Assembly: GCA_004561555.1 (NCBI GenBank)
Contig: SFVH01000021.1
Coordinates: forward strand, 1 to 24,893
Direction of reading: 5' to 3'
Source: a bacterium
GTDB lineage: Bacteria > Bacteroidota > Bacteroidia > Bacteroidales > Muribaculaceae
DNA length: 24,893 nt
Positions 1 to 8,894 of this stretch are shown here, in pieces (positions within the stretch are counted from its first letter, which is position 1; the number at the start of each line of letters is the position of its first letter). The translations under genes and the position numbers were made by a program. The notes under the pieces are model-generated. The model did no database searches. It saw nothing but the letters and a program-made list of their open reading frames with translations, and was not told the DNA's origin.

Positions 1-7
1 TCCCGAT

Positions 8-3000
8 TTACAGTTCCCGGGTGTCGAATATGGTGTCGTCGGGGCGCGGGGTGTAGGAGGCTGCGATGGTGAGATTACGGGGATTAGCGGCATTGGCAGC
101 GGCAAGAGAGAGCATATCAGCATCGTCGTCGAGGGCGATGACCTCACGGTCGCTATTTACCAGAGCGAAGAGGAGTCCGGCGACACCATATCCGTTGTTT
201 TTCACCACTATGCGTCCACTTCCGGGGCAATTGTCCACCCATTTGGCGTAGCAGTCGGTGCGTTTCAGCTCTTGCGCCACAGCGCGCTCAATAGAAAAGC
301 CCTTGTAGGCAAACGAGGCGGCAACAAGGTGGTGGAAATAGCGAGCCGTCTCAATCTCACGGCTCATCTGCGCAATCTTTTGTTCGTAGAAATGGCGCAT
401 CGCCTTAGTGCGCTGTTGGTAGGTGTCCCCCATAGAGATATCGTTAGGCGCAAGCCGTTTCCCCACCTCGACAGTGATTTTTCCCCTGAAGCATACCCCG
501 CTCGACTTAGGCATCACGTCGGTCAATCCATGAATGAATATCGGCAAGATATCCAATCCGAGCTGTTCGGCGAGATAAAACGAGCCATTGTGGAAACGCA
601 AAATCCTGCCGTCGTGAGAACGCGCACCCTCGGGATAGACGGCGATGCTGTATCCCTCGCGGATGCGGTCGCGGCATTGGTCGAGCACGGAGCCTACACC
701 GTCGCCCACGGTGAAGAAATCGGAGAATCGAAGCACCCGATGTATCACCCGATTTTTCCACACATGTTCGCCGGTGCCCACAAGCACCTTCGGCGTGAGC
801 ATCATAAAATACATTGGGTCGAGAATTGACTGATGGTTGCAGATGATGATTGCCGGACGCTCAAACGACTCGCCATAGGGATTACGGAAGTCAAACTCCA
901 CCCCGGGGATATGGCGGGCATCGAAGCGGAAGAAATGATACATACACTTATGATAAAACAACCGCCTGCCCTCACTTTTCTTCATCAACTTGAAAAGCAC
1001 TACTCCCAACACCAAGCCTACAAAGAGCTGCAAGAGATAAATCGTCGTGGCAAAGACCGTGCGCCACAAGTCGGCAATCGTCACCGGCAATCGGCGTGCC
1101 ACACCTTTCTTCGTCACCAAGAAGCGAAACAAAAGTGGCGGCAACAGGTATGCCATCACTACCACCGTAATCATCCCCACGATGGTGACCTCAGCGAGCG
1201 AGCGCAACGCCGGATGCTTGGCAACAATGAGCGTGCCAATGCCCACAAACATAATCAACGCCGAGATAATGATGCTGCTCTTGTAGCTGTCGAGCACCTT
1301 CTTACCGTAAGCCCGCTCATACATCAATCCCTCGGTGATAAATATCGAATAATCGTCGCCCTGACCGAAAATAAACGTGGCGAGAATCACATTGACAATA
1401 TTAAACTCGATGCCCAAAATATTCATCATGCCGAGAATCCATATCCACCCCACCGCCATCGGAGCAAACGCCACCAGCGCAAGCTCCAATCTGCCAAACG
1501 AAATCCATAGGAAAACGAACACGATAAGTCCGCAAGCCCATGCGATATAGTTGAACTCATCGGAGAGGGAGCGAGCGATGGTGCTGTTGAGCTGCGCCAC
1601 GTCGAAGCTGTAGCTGTGTGGCAACCGCTCAGCGATGCAGCGATGCACCTCCTCGGTGCGTGAGGCATCGACAGTGAGCACATCCACCACCGCACAAGCA
1701 GTGTCGGAATGGCTGAGGAAGCCGCCAAACACCGTTTCGGTCAACGGTCGGAAATAGTCGTATTCCCTCACAGGATATTCTCCGGATACAACGTCTTTAA
1801 AGCCGTCAAACGCCTCACTGCTAAAACCGGCGTTGTGAGCACACACGTCAAAGTCACTACCAAAACGGTCGGCATACTTGCTGCAGAACCTCTGCCACAG
1901 GACAAGCCGCCGTTGCTGCTCCGCCTTCGAGGGCAGGAAGTCAGCCACCGTGCGACGCGACAACACCACATTGTGCGCCACGAGGCTATCGAACACCGGC
2001 TGTGAAGCCTCCGCCTTTGCCAATGCTCCGTCCCACGTAGGCTCACCGGCAGCGACATAGATGGCGGCAGTGCCGTCGCTCTTGCCTATCATCTTCTGAA
2101 GGTCGGCAAAATCTTGACGCTGCTCAGGAGTCATATAATTAATGTGGTGCATATCGGCATCAAAACGAGTGTCAAGGCTGAACCAACCGAGAGCCACAGT
2201 GATGACCACAATCAGCGGCAACAAGCCGCGACGACGCTCCACCCTAGCCTTCGACAATCGAGCAAACGCCATCTTAGGTTCTACAGCAGCCTCACGCGAC
2301 GACTTCACCATCTGCGGCAGCACCACAATGACAAACAAGATGGTGCCCACCAGCATAAACGACGCAAACAGTCCGAGGTCGCGTAACGCCACCGAGTTGA
2401 GCGGCACCAGCGCAAGAAAAGCCCCCACGGTGGTGATATTGCCAATCACCAAAGGAGCAATCAATTCTTTCAGTGTGGCTCTCACATCGGGATAATGCTT
2501 CAGATGCGCCACAAAATGCAACGGATAATTCACGGCGATTCCAATAATCACCGAACCGATGCCAAGCACGATGATAGAAATCCTGTCGTGCACCGCCCCC
2601 ATCAATCCGATGGCAAAAATCCACCCGAAGCCGATGGCGAGAGCGATGTAGAAGATGCTTTTCACATTGCGGAACGCATAAATCAGCAATGCCAAAATCA
2701 GAATAATGGCGATAGAGATGGCAAGGATGCTGTCGGTCTTAATCTGCGAGGCATTAGCCACGGCAATCACAGGCGCACCGATGCTGAAAATTCTCACATC
2801 CGGATATTTAACCTCCACCACCTTTGCCGCCTCGTCGAGCGCCTCCACCAGGCGAGCATTGTTGCTGGTCTCGTTGGCACCAAAAGGCGAAGTGACAGTC
2901 ACTATCGCCTTCTTATAGTCGGAAGAAAAGATATAGTTGTCGTAGAGCGAATAGTTGATGTCGGCACGAAACGCCTGCAACTGAGCCACCTTGTGGGTGA

Positions 3001-3547
3001 AAAGATTCATCGGGTCGCGCTCCACATTTTGCGAGAGCATATCGGAGGCGGGAAACATCAGCAGCTGCTTGTCGCGCTCCAAAGCCTCGGCGATCGAGGT
3101 GACGGAGAGCACACTGTCCATCCTTGCATAGTCGGCATCGGTGAGGAAATAAGGGATATTGCTGTAGACAAAATCCACCACCTCCATCATCTTCTCATAG
3201 TCGACCTGCGAGGTCACATCTTTGACCCACTTTCCACCCTCAGCACGCTTATTAATCTCAATGGTCACGGCATCGACAGCCTCCACCACCCTGTCGGGAT
3301 TGACGGCGGCAGTGTCGCGCATCTGCACCACGACAAACACCTTGTCGGCGGCGTTGAGATTTTGATACACGTCCATCGACTTGCGATAGTTGTCGTCGAG
3401 CGGCAGAAAATCGGTGATATCCTCCTTATAATTGAGCGTCAGCGCCGATGCCGCAAGCAATAACACCGCCACTACCGGCAACAGCACACGCAACACCTTG
3501 TGTCGCTGAAAAAAATCGTAGATTTTCAAAAACAGATTATTCATCAT
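8..3547 (-). CDS. MMPL/RND exporter fused to PlsC-like acyltransferase and a C-terminal Rossmann-like tail
   Basis: This is a very large inner-membrane protein of about 1180 residues. Numbering from the longest start (3556), it has an N-terminal membrane helix (about 22-42), a periplasmic loop (about 43-270), a helix bundle (about 275-420), a second helix plus periplasmic loop (about 445-665) and a second bundle (about 670-855), the layout of MMPL/RND exporters. The motif GQGDDYS (731-737) carries the acidic pair typical of proton-driven family members. A PlsC/LPLAT domain follows, with NHQSILD (907-913, the HX4D motif) and YPEGARS (974-980). The last 75 residues look Rossmann-like, with glycines around 1112-1126 and an acidic turn at 1143-1146. 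MMPL proteins export lipids, so inferred roles are acylation and export of the polyene lipid. It is the last gene; its stop is at 8-10. The start is ambiguous among 3556, 3547 and 3544. Confidence 0.9.
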   Translation of the reverse strand: MMNNLFLKIYDFFQRHKVLRVLLPVVAVLLLAASALTLNYKEDITDFLPLDDNYRKSMDVYQNLNAADKVFVVVQMRDTAAVNPDRVVEAVDAVTIEINKRAEGGKWVKDVTSQVDYEKMMEVVDFVYSNIPYFLTDADYARMDSVLSVTSIAEALERDKQLLMFPASDMLSQNVERDPMNLFTHKVAQLQAFRADINYSLYDNYIFSSDYKKAIVTVTSPFGANETSNNARLVEALDEAAKVVEVKYPDVRIFSIGAPVIAVANASQIKTDSILAISIAIILILALLIYAFRNVKSIFYIALAIGFGWIFAIGLMGAVHDRISIIVLGIGSVIIGIAVNYPLHFVAHLKHYPDVRATLKELIAPLVIGNITTVGAFLALVPLNSVALRDLGLFASFMLVGTILFVIVVLPQMVKSSREAAVEPKMAFARLSKARVERRRGLLPLIVVITVALGWFSLDTRFDADMHHINYMTPEQRQDFADLQKMIGKSDGTAAIYVAAGEPTWDGALAKAEASQPVFDSLVAHNVVLSRRTVADFLPSKAEQQRRLVLWQRFCSKYADRFGSDFDVCAHNAGFSSEAFDGFKDVVSGEYPVREYDYFRPLTETVFGGFLSHSDTACAVVDVLTVDASRTEEVHRCIAERLPHSYSFDVAQLNSTIARSLSDEFNYIAWACGLIVFVFLWISFGRLELALVAFAPMAVGWIWILGMMNILGIEFNIVNVILATFIFGQGDDYSIFITEGLMYERAYGKKVLDSYKSSIIISALIMFVGIGTLIVAKHPALRSLAEVTIVGMITVVVMAYLLPPLLFRFLVTKKGVARRLPVTIADLWRTVFATTIYLLQLFVGLVLGVVLFKLMKKSEGRRLFYHKCMYHFFRFDARHIPGVEFDFRNPYGESFERPAIIICNHQSILDPMYFMMLTPKVLVGTGEHVWKNRVIHRVLRFSDFFTVGDGVGSVLDQCRDRIREGYSIAVYPEGARSHDGRILRFHNGSFYLAEQLGLDILPIFIHGLTDVMPKSSGVCFRGKITVEVGKRLAPNDISMGDTYQQRTKAMRHFYEQKIAQMSREIETARYFHHLVAASFAYKGFSIERAVAQELKRTDCYAKWVDNCPGSGRIVVKNNGYGVAGLLFALVNSDREVIALDDDADMLSLAAANAANPRNLTIAASYTPRPDDTIFDTREL

Positions 3548-3578
3548 GAAGCTCAATAATAAAAAAGGAACAAGCAGA

Positions 3579-4877
3579 TTATTTCTTTCTCAAATCGATA
3601 AATTTCACCGGCTTACGGCTCTTGGCAGGAAAATTGATTTGATGGATTTCCTCCACCGGATGCACCTCCACAATCGGCGCCACACGTATGCGCGAGCGGA
3701 AACGGTCTTTCAAATCCTTCACTACGTCGAAATCGGGGACGGCTTTCAGCCCCACTTTCACCACCACCTCATCGGTACCGGCGTCGGAGTCGTGCACAAT
3801 CACCACATAATTCTCCACATAGTCGGCATTGTCGAGCACATCATTGACAGCCGGGGGATAGAGAGTGGTACCCTTGAGCTTAATCATATTGTTTTTTCTA
3901 CCCACCAACGGAGTGAGGCGGTAGCTCCAACGGCCGCAACGACACTGCTCGGTGCGCTTTGCAGCAATGTCACCGGTGCGGAAACGCAGCAAGGGCATAC
4001 CCTCCACTCCGAGCGTAGTAACGACAATTTCGCCATATTCGCCGTCAGCCACCGGGAGGTCGTCGTCGCCGATAATCTCCACAATTATCAGTTCGGGGTG
4101 AACGTGTCCACCGCAGCCGTATTCACACTCAGCAAAGGTGGCACCCATCTCAGTGGAAGAATAGGTGGAAAAGAGCTGCACATCCCACTTTTCCTTTATG
4201 CGTCTGCCAAGGAGATTGAGCGAGAAATCCTGCTCACGCATCCCCTCTCCGATGCCTATGATACGTCGGATGCTCGAGTTGCGGTAGTCGATGCCGTGGT
4301 CTTCGGCATATTGCACAAGCCGTAGGATAAACGACGGCACACACATGATTGTGTCGGGGCGCAGACGGCGTATGGTGTCCCACTGCAGCTCCGGGATGCC
4401 GTTACCCACACGAATCACACTTGCCCCCAGATGACGAATACCAAGGAAATAAGCCATTCCTGCCATAAAACGCTTGTCGAGGGTCACCATCAGCTGGACA
4501 ATGTTGCCGGGCTTCAACCCGGCACACTCAAACGACTTGTGCTCATTGAAAGCCAATCGCTGCAAGTCGCCCTCGGTGCATCCGAAAGTCACCGGGTCGC
4601 CGAGAGTGCCCGAAGTAGTGATATAATCAATGATTTTCGACTTCTCACAACACAAAAAATCATCGTTGAAAAGCTGCAAATCCTTCTTTTCGGTGAATGG
4701 GATTTTCACCAAGTCTTCGATGTGATTAATCTTCGACAAGTCGATTTCATACTTGTCAAACATTCGCTTATAATAGGCTGAGTTATCGTTGAGATAAGCC
4801 AGAGCCTTTTTCAAAAGCCCTTCTTGAAAATCCTTAATTTCTTGTGGAGAGCAAAATTCAATATCTTTACTATTCAT
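3579..4877 (-). CDS. PaaK-like AMP-forming aryl/acyl ligase
   Basis: This 432-residue protein belongs to the adenylate-forming superfamily and is closest in style to phenylacetate-CoA ligase (PaaK). Visible motifs are the P-loop TTSGTLGDP (87-95), YSSTEMG (239-245), RFRTGD (298-303) and the A10-like stretch GRKNNMIKLKG (327-337). Cys251, Cys255, Cys312 and Cys314 form CxxxC and CxC pairs that could bind a metal, as known in some PaaK relatives. Family knowledge: such enzymes adenylate a carboxylate and transfer it to CoA or a carrier protein. In this cluster the natural substrate would be 4-coumarate or a similar aryl acid loaded on an ACP, the role ApeH has in the E. coli aryl polyene pathway. 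I chose Met at 4877 because it starts 4 bases after the upstream stop; the longer start at 4895 would overlap that gene. Confidence 0.88.
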   Translation of the reverse strand: MNSKDIEFCSPQEIKDFQEGLLKKALAYLNDNSAYYKRMFDKYEIDLSKINHIEDLVKIPFTEKKDLQLFNDDFLCCEKSKIIDYITTSGTLGDPVTFGCTEGDLQRLAFNEHKSFECAGLKPGNIVQLMVTLDKRFMAGMAYFLGIRHLGASVIRVGNGIPELQWDTIRRLRPDTIMCVPSFILRLVQYAEDHGIDYRNSSIRRIIGIGEGMREQDFSLNLLGRRIKEKWDVQLFSTYSSTEMGATFAECEYGCGGHVHPELIIVEIIGDDDLPVADGEYGEIVVTTLGVEGMPLLRFRTGDIAAKRTEQCRCGRWSYRLTPLVGRKNNMIKLKGTTLYPPAVNDVLDNADYVENYVVIVHDSDAGTDEVVVKVGLKAVPDFDVVKDLKDRFRSRIRVAPIVEVHPVEEIHQINFPAKSRKPVKFIDLRKK

Positions 4878-4881
4878 AACA

Positions 4882-5748
4882 CTACAAATTATCAAGCCAC
4901 TCCAAAAACACCCGTTTCCACTGTCGACACTCGTCGTTGCACTTCAAATCGTCGGCACCGAAGCCATGTCCACCGGTAGAAAACTTCAAATAGCGATGGG
5001 ACACGTTTTTCTGCAAAAGCGCACTTTCGAGGAGTTCGCAATTCTGATATTTCACTATATGGTCGTCGACACAATTCATCAGAAACACCGGCGGCATATC
5101 CTCCCTCACATGCTTCTCAATCGACAACGCCTCACACAATTGCGGCGACGGCTTGTCGCCGAGCAAACCACGGCGCGAGCGAAGATGCACATAGTCGGGA
5201 TTGGAGAGCGTCACCACCGGATAGGCGGCAACAATGAAGTCGGGGCGCAACGACACCTGCACATCAATCGTCGGCGAATCAAACCACAAACCGGCACACA
5301 ACGCCAAATGACCTCCGGCAGAAAAACCCATCACCCCCACTTTGTGGCTGTCAGCGAGCCACTCGTGGGCATTAGAGCGGATGAGAGCGATGGTCTGCTG
5401 CACATCTTCCAGCGCATCAGGATAGCGGCAACCGCGATGCAACACGCGCGAATGAGTGATAAACTCCAAAGTGCCCGCCACACGATAGTCGAGCACGAAA
5501 GCCATGATGCCGTTGTCGGCGAGCCATTCTCCCACCATAGTGCGTTCGGCAGAAGAGTCGAGCCAAAAATAACTACCACCCGGAAGCACAATAACCGCCA
5601 CCGCAGGCTTGTCGACATCCTTCGGCTTATAGACGCGACACTCCACACTACAATGATTATTAGTATGTTCCCAAATATCAATTTTCATTTGCGCTGACAT
5701 CTCTATTACCCACACTATTGCCACAATAAAAATTGTGAGTTGCTTCAT
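4882..5748 (-). CDS. Exported alpha/beta hydrolase (esterase/lipase-like)
   Basis: This 288-residue protein starts with a hydrophobic signal-like segment (residues 4-19, ending near SAQ), so it is probably periplasmic or secreted. The remainder is an alpha/beta hydrolase of the acetyl-esterase/BD-FAE type: an oxyanion-hole turn PGGSY (56-60), nucleophile elbow GFSAG (141-145, Ser143), an acid in the CVDDH segment (Asp228 or Asp229) and His261 in GGHGFG. All triad positions are present, so it should be active. It begins directly after the stop of the upstream 120-residue gene (TAG then ATG, no gap), so it shares the transcript. A tailoring or release hydrolase acting on the ester-linked polyene lipid in the periplasm is possible. 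Equally, the homologous xylan/acetyl esterases act on sugars. Substrate is unknown. Confidence 0.85.
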   Translation of the reverse strand: MKQLTIFIVAIVWVIEMSAQMKIDIWEHTNNHCSVECRVYKPKDVDKPAVAVIVLPGGSYFWLDSSAERTMVGEWLADNGIMAFVLDYRVAGTLEFITHSRVLHRGCRYPDALEDVQQTIALIRSNAHEWLADSHKVGVMGFSAGGHLALCAGLWFDSPTIDVQVSLRPDFIVAAYPVVTLSNPDYVHLRSRRGLLGDKPSPQLCEALSIEKHVREDMPPVFLMNCVDDHIVKYQNCELLESALLQKNVSHRYLKFSTGGHGFGADDLKCNDECRQWKRVFLEWLDNL

Positions 5749-6111
5749 CTACTCATCTAAAATATTTTTCACTTCTTCCTGTGAGAGCATTCGATAGCGA
5801 TGCTGCATATCGGCAGAGAAATCCACCACAAAAAACTCCTCATCGTAGAACGATAACTTGCTGTTGGTGTTAGGATTACACTCGAGATACACAATATCCT
5901 CCAACGACAATCCCTTAGCTTGGCAAATCTGCCGAGCGAGCTCGATGCCGGCATAGGTCACCGACGTACCGGGATTATCTTGATACAGCTCAGTCACGAT
6001 GACATAGGTAGTGTTGCCCTTCTTTCTTATTTTCAATCCGCAAGAAGAAGGCATATCCCATTGACCCTTAAATTGAAATATTTCGTCGTAGTAAGTTTCA
6101 GAAACCTTCAT
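5749..6111 (-). CDS. Small protein of unknown function
   Basis: This 120-residue protein has no signal peptide or membrane helix and no motif I recognise. It looks like a soluble alpha/beta protein: N-terminal strands with SCGLKIRKKG (23-32), a helix around GIELARQICQ (55-64), then an acidic C-terminal half with two aromatic-rich stretches. It sits 4 bases after the radical SAM gene and abuts the hydrolase gene, so it is very likely co-expressed with both. Its placement could mean an accessory or partner protein for the radical SAM enzyme, but nothing in the sequence proves this. Codon use and composition match the neighbours, so I treat it as a genuine gene. Confidence 0.8.
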   Translation of the reverse strand: MKVSETYYDEIFQFKGQWDMPSSCGLKIRKKGNTTYVIVTELYQDNPGTSVTYAGIELARQICQAKGLSLEDIVYLECNPNTNSKLSFYDEEFFVVDFSADMQHRYRMLSQEEVKNILDE

Positions 6112-6115
6112 AACC

Positions 6116-7402
6116 TTATTTTTTTATATTTCTCACCACATCTTTTCCAAACGACTTATTCACCAATCGGCGGTCGCGCTGACGATATGTGCCCTCCTCC
6201 ATTTCTCTCAAAGCCACGTTGCAGAATAGTCGGAACATCTTTTGCTCTTGGCTCTCGGCGGCATAGAAATGCTTCCACGCGTAGTCGTAGAGGTCTTGGA
6301 GCTTTTCAGGCGACATTTGTTTAGGTTGAAACACCACCTGCCCTGCATTATAATGATTCCAATCGAAATCAAAGATACGCCCTTGACGGAGGTAGTCGTC
6401 GTAAGCCTTAGTGTGTGGGAACGGCGTCATAATAGTAAACTCAGCAAGGTCGAGGTCAATCTCGCCGAGGAAATCGATGAGACGTTTGCAGTCGTCTTCA
6501 GTCTGATTGTCAAGACCGAGAAGGATAGTACCTTCCACCCCGATGCCGTAGTCGTGATAGCGTTTCACACGCTCCTTGATATAGTCGGAAGTGTCGTAAA
6601 CGGCTTGATACACATACCATGCGCCGGCTTTAGCCGCGAGGTCGAGCACTTCGGGGTCGTCTTCGATGGTGTGGCTTATCCATTTTTTCTTCAACGGAGC
6701 GATGGCACGAAACAATTCTTTTTCCCACTCTTTGTTTTGCGCCAACGAGTTGTCGACGATAAATAGGCGGTTATTGTCGATGCCTGCCATATCTTCCACC
6801 ACCTTATCGATAGGACGCGGACGGAAGATGCGCCCTCCCAGATAAGACACCGCACAAGGATAGCAGCTGAAACGACAGCCACGACTGGCATGGAAGAGGT
6901 CAACCATCTGCACTCCCTTATGGTTGTATAGGTCGCGCTTATAGAGGTCGCGACGACACGGTCCCACCAGCTCGATTGGAGGCTGCTGCCCCATGTAGTT
7001 ATAGACCTTCTTCATGCAACCGTTGCGCCAGTCGTGCATCACTTGGTCCATGCGGCCCTCAGCTTCGCCGAGAAACACACTATCCACATGGTCGACCATC
7101 TCCTCGGCATGAAGCATGGTTGAGATACCCCCGGCCATCACCTTCTTGCCTCGCCGCTGATATTCGGCAGCGATTTCCCAACCACGCTTCACCTGAGTGG
7201 AGAGCATCATTGAGAGCGCCACGAGGTCGCAGTCGTCGTCAAAATTTATTTCCTCAACATTTTCGTCGGTAAAAGTCACATCCACATATTCCGGCAATGC
7301 GGCGGCAAATGCCACCGGTCCGTGCGGCGGCAGATTAAACGTTGTCTGTCCCTTGAGTTTTTGCCACTTGGGATAGATTATTTTCAGTTTAATTGTTTCC
7401 AT
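6116..7402 (-). CDS. B12-binding-type radical SAM enzyme
   Basis: This protein has about 428 residues. The N-terminal 130 residues resemble a cobalamin-binding domain (alternating strands, with KVMAGGISTML at 87-97 and FLGEAEG at 110-116). The radical SAM core follows with GCRFSCYPC (175-183), whose Cys176, Cys180 and Cys183 form the CxxxCxxC cluster motif, and then a barrel to about residue 370. Family knowledge: this architecture (BchE/P-methylase-like) performs radical methylations, cyclisations and other hard C-H chemistry. Here it may methylate the aryl head or polyene, or modify the lipid anchor; this is inference. The gene overlaps the preceding oxidoreductase by 14 bases if it starts at 7402, where residues METIKLK lead into the first strand. 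A start at 7435 (MKKLTTN) is possible but adds an unstructured tail. Confidence 0.87.
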   Translation of the reverse strand: METIKLKIIYPKWQKLKGQTTFNLPPHGPVAFAAALPEYVDVTFTDENVEEINFDDDCDLVALSMMLSTQVKRGWEIAAEYQRRGKKVMAGGISTMLHAEEMVDHVDSVFLGEAEGRMDQVMHDWRNGCMKKVYNYMGQQPPIELVGPCRRDLYKRDLYNHKGVQMVDLFHASRGCRFSCYPCAVSYLGGRIFRPRPIDKVVEDMAGIDNNRLFIVDNSLAQNKEWEKELFRAIAPLKKKWISHTIEDDPEVLDLAAKAGAWYVYQAVYDTSDYIKERVKRYHDYGIGVEGTILLGLDNQTEDDCKRLIDFLGEIDLDLAEFTIMTPFPHTKAYDDYLRQGRIFDFDWNHYNAGQVVFQPKQMSPEKLQDLYDYAWKHFYAAESQEQKMFRLFCNVALREMEEGTYRQRDRRLVNKSFGKDVVRNIKK

Positions 7403-8894
7403 AGAGATTATTGTATTTGTTGTTAATTTCTTCAATAATAGTGTTATGCCCCACCACCACTTCGGCAGTGCTTACGGCAGTGAGCGGCACCCCGCAGATG
7501 CCGTGGAGATTGACGTTTTGCCCTGTGAGCAGCAGGTTAGGCACCTTGGTAATCACCGGCAACATCGACAAAGCGAAGTTGTTGCAGTCTTTGATGTTGC
7601 CATACATCGAGCCTTCAGGGGTGTTGAAATAGTCGCGGATGGTGAGTGGTGACCCAGCCACCACCTCGTCGATGGCATCTCGCAACTGCGGATAGAGGCG
7701 CTCCATCTTAGAGAGCATCAACTCGATGTGTCGGCGCTTCCATTGCTCATAATCGTCACCACGATGCTTGCGACGAGTGTCCGCCCATCGGCTCACTTGC
7801 TCGTAGCTCATCGTAGCGGCGGCATAAATCTTAGACGCCCAGCGACCCTGATTTTCCTCCGGAGGAGTCATCATCATCAGAGCATTAGGCCAGCTGCGAG
7901 AGTCCACCCTCTGCCAAGCCAACCCGTAATCATCTTGATAATAATGATTAATATTGTCGTAAGGGATTATACCCTCTTTCAAAGTGATAAAGAGCATAAA
8001 AGCAGAATAACCCACCGGCATCGCATTCACCCTCTCGGTGTAGGCTTTCGACAGCCCTTTACCATCGATTAGCGAGATGAGATGACGTGGATGGACGTCG
8101 CTGATATACACATCGGCGGTGTAGCATTTGCCGTCGGCAGTTTCCACAGCCGCAATTATTTTGTCGCGCATCAAGATGCGAGTCACTTCAGTCTTCGCCT
8201 TAACGCATCCACCGGCATCGGTGATAACCTTCGCCAAGGCATTAGCGAGCTGCGATGCTCCACCCACAAAACGCTGACGACCATTGAGAAACACCACATT
8301 GAGCAATGCATGAACATAAGCCGGGGTTTGCCCTGCCACTCCGGCATACATCGGATTCATATAAGCGAGGATATCGCGCAGACGCTCGTCGCAGATATAT
8401 TGAGCAATAAACTCATCGGCAGGCATCATAGCCGTTTCCGACACGGAGGTGAAAAAATCGTCTGACGGACGAAGATAATAGAGGTCAAACTCCCGAGTGA
8501 CGGCATAAAGAGCTTCGACATATTCTTCCAATCCACGTCGCTCATGGGGAAATTCGGAGGCGAGAGCATCAACAAACGCCTCGCGACCATTAGGGATGTG
8601 ATAGGTTTTGCCGGAGGAGAAATATGTAAGATTGTCGGAGCAATCTTCGAGCTTCAAGCTGTCGAGGATGCCGAGATAACAGCAAATCTTGTGTAGGCTA
8701 CCTCCTTTGTGCATACCGGCAACGACATGCAACCCGGCATCGAAAATCTTGCCGTGCTTCTTAAACGACTGCAAACCGCCGCCGATGTTCTTGTTTTTTT
8801 CGAGCACTGTCACTTTAAGCCCCTTCTTTGCTAAAAGAGCTGCGGTAAACAAACCGCCCATACCGCCACCGATTACAATAGCCGTTTCCTTCAT
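7389..8894 (-). CDS. Phytoene-desaturase-like FAD oxidoreductase, second of a tandem pair
   Basis: This 501-residue flavoprotein has an N-terminal dinucleotide-binding fold (GGGMGG at 9-14, with Glu32 ending the second strand). Its C-terminal FAD-contact segment contains LLTGQNVNLHG. This is the layout of CrtI/CrtISO/retinol-saturase-type NAD(P)/FAD oxidoreductases. Known relatives desaturate, saturate or isomerise conjugated polyenes. In this cluster a role on the aryl polyene chain (desaturation or cis/trans isomerisation) fits, but this is inference. Its ATG overlaps the stop of the upstream paralog in an ATGA arrangement, which suggests coupled translation and perhaps a heterodimer or consecutive steps. 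It shares the general layout of that paralog but is clearly diverged from it. Confidence 0.88.
   Translation of the reverse strand: MKETAIVIGGGMGGLFTAALLAKKGLKVTVLEKNKNIGGGLQSFKKHGKIFDAGLHVVAGMHKGGSLHKICCYLGILDSLKLEDCSDNLTYFSSGKTYHIPNGREAFVDALASEFPHERRGLEEYVEALYAVTREFDLYYLRPSDDFFTSVSETAMMPADEFIAQYICDERLRDILAYMNPMYAGVAGQTPAYVHALLNVVFLNGRQRFVGGASQLANALAKVITDAGGCVKAKTEVTRILMRDKIIAAVETADGKCYTADVYISDVHPRHLISLIDGKGLSKAYTERVNAMPVGYSAFMLFITLKEGIIPYDNINHYYQDDYGLAWQRVDSRSWPNALMMMTPPEENQGRWASKIYAAATMSYEQVSRWADTRRKHRGDDYEQWKRRHIELMLSKMERLYPQLRDAIDEVVAGSPLTIRDYFNTPEGSMYGNIKDCNNFALSMLPVITKVPNLLLTGQNVNLHGICGVPLTAVSTAEVVVGHNTIIEEINNKYNNLYGNN

Noticed and set aside
2495..3463. Long plus-strand open frame inside the exporter gene
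   Set aside because: It is antisense to a well-supported coding region; its translation is rich in His and Arg, has no family motif, and no promoter precedes it. Similar plus-strand frames at 833-1510, 3546-4325, 13779-14714 and 23109-24062 are rejected for the same reason.
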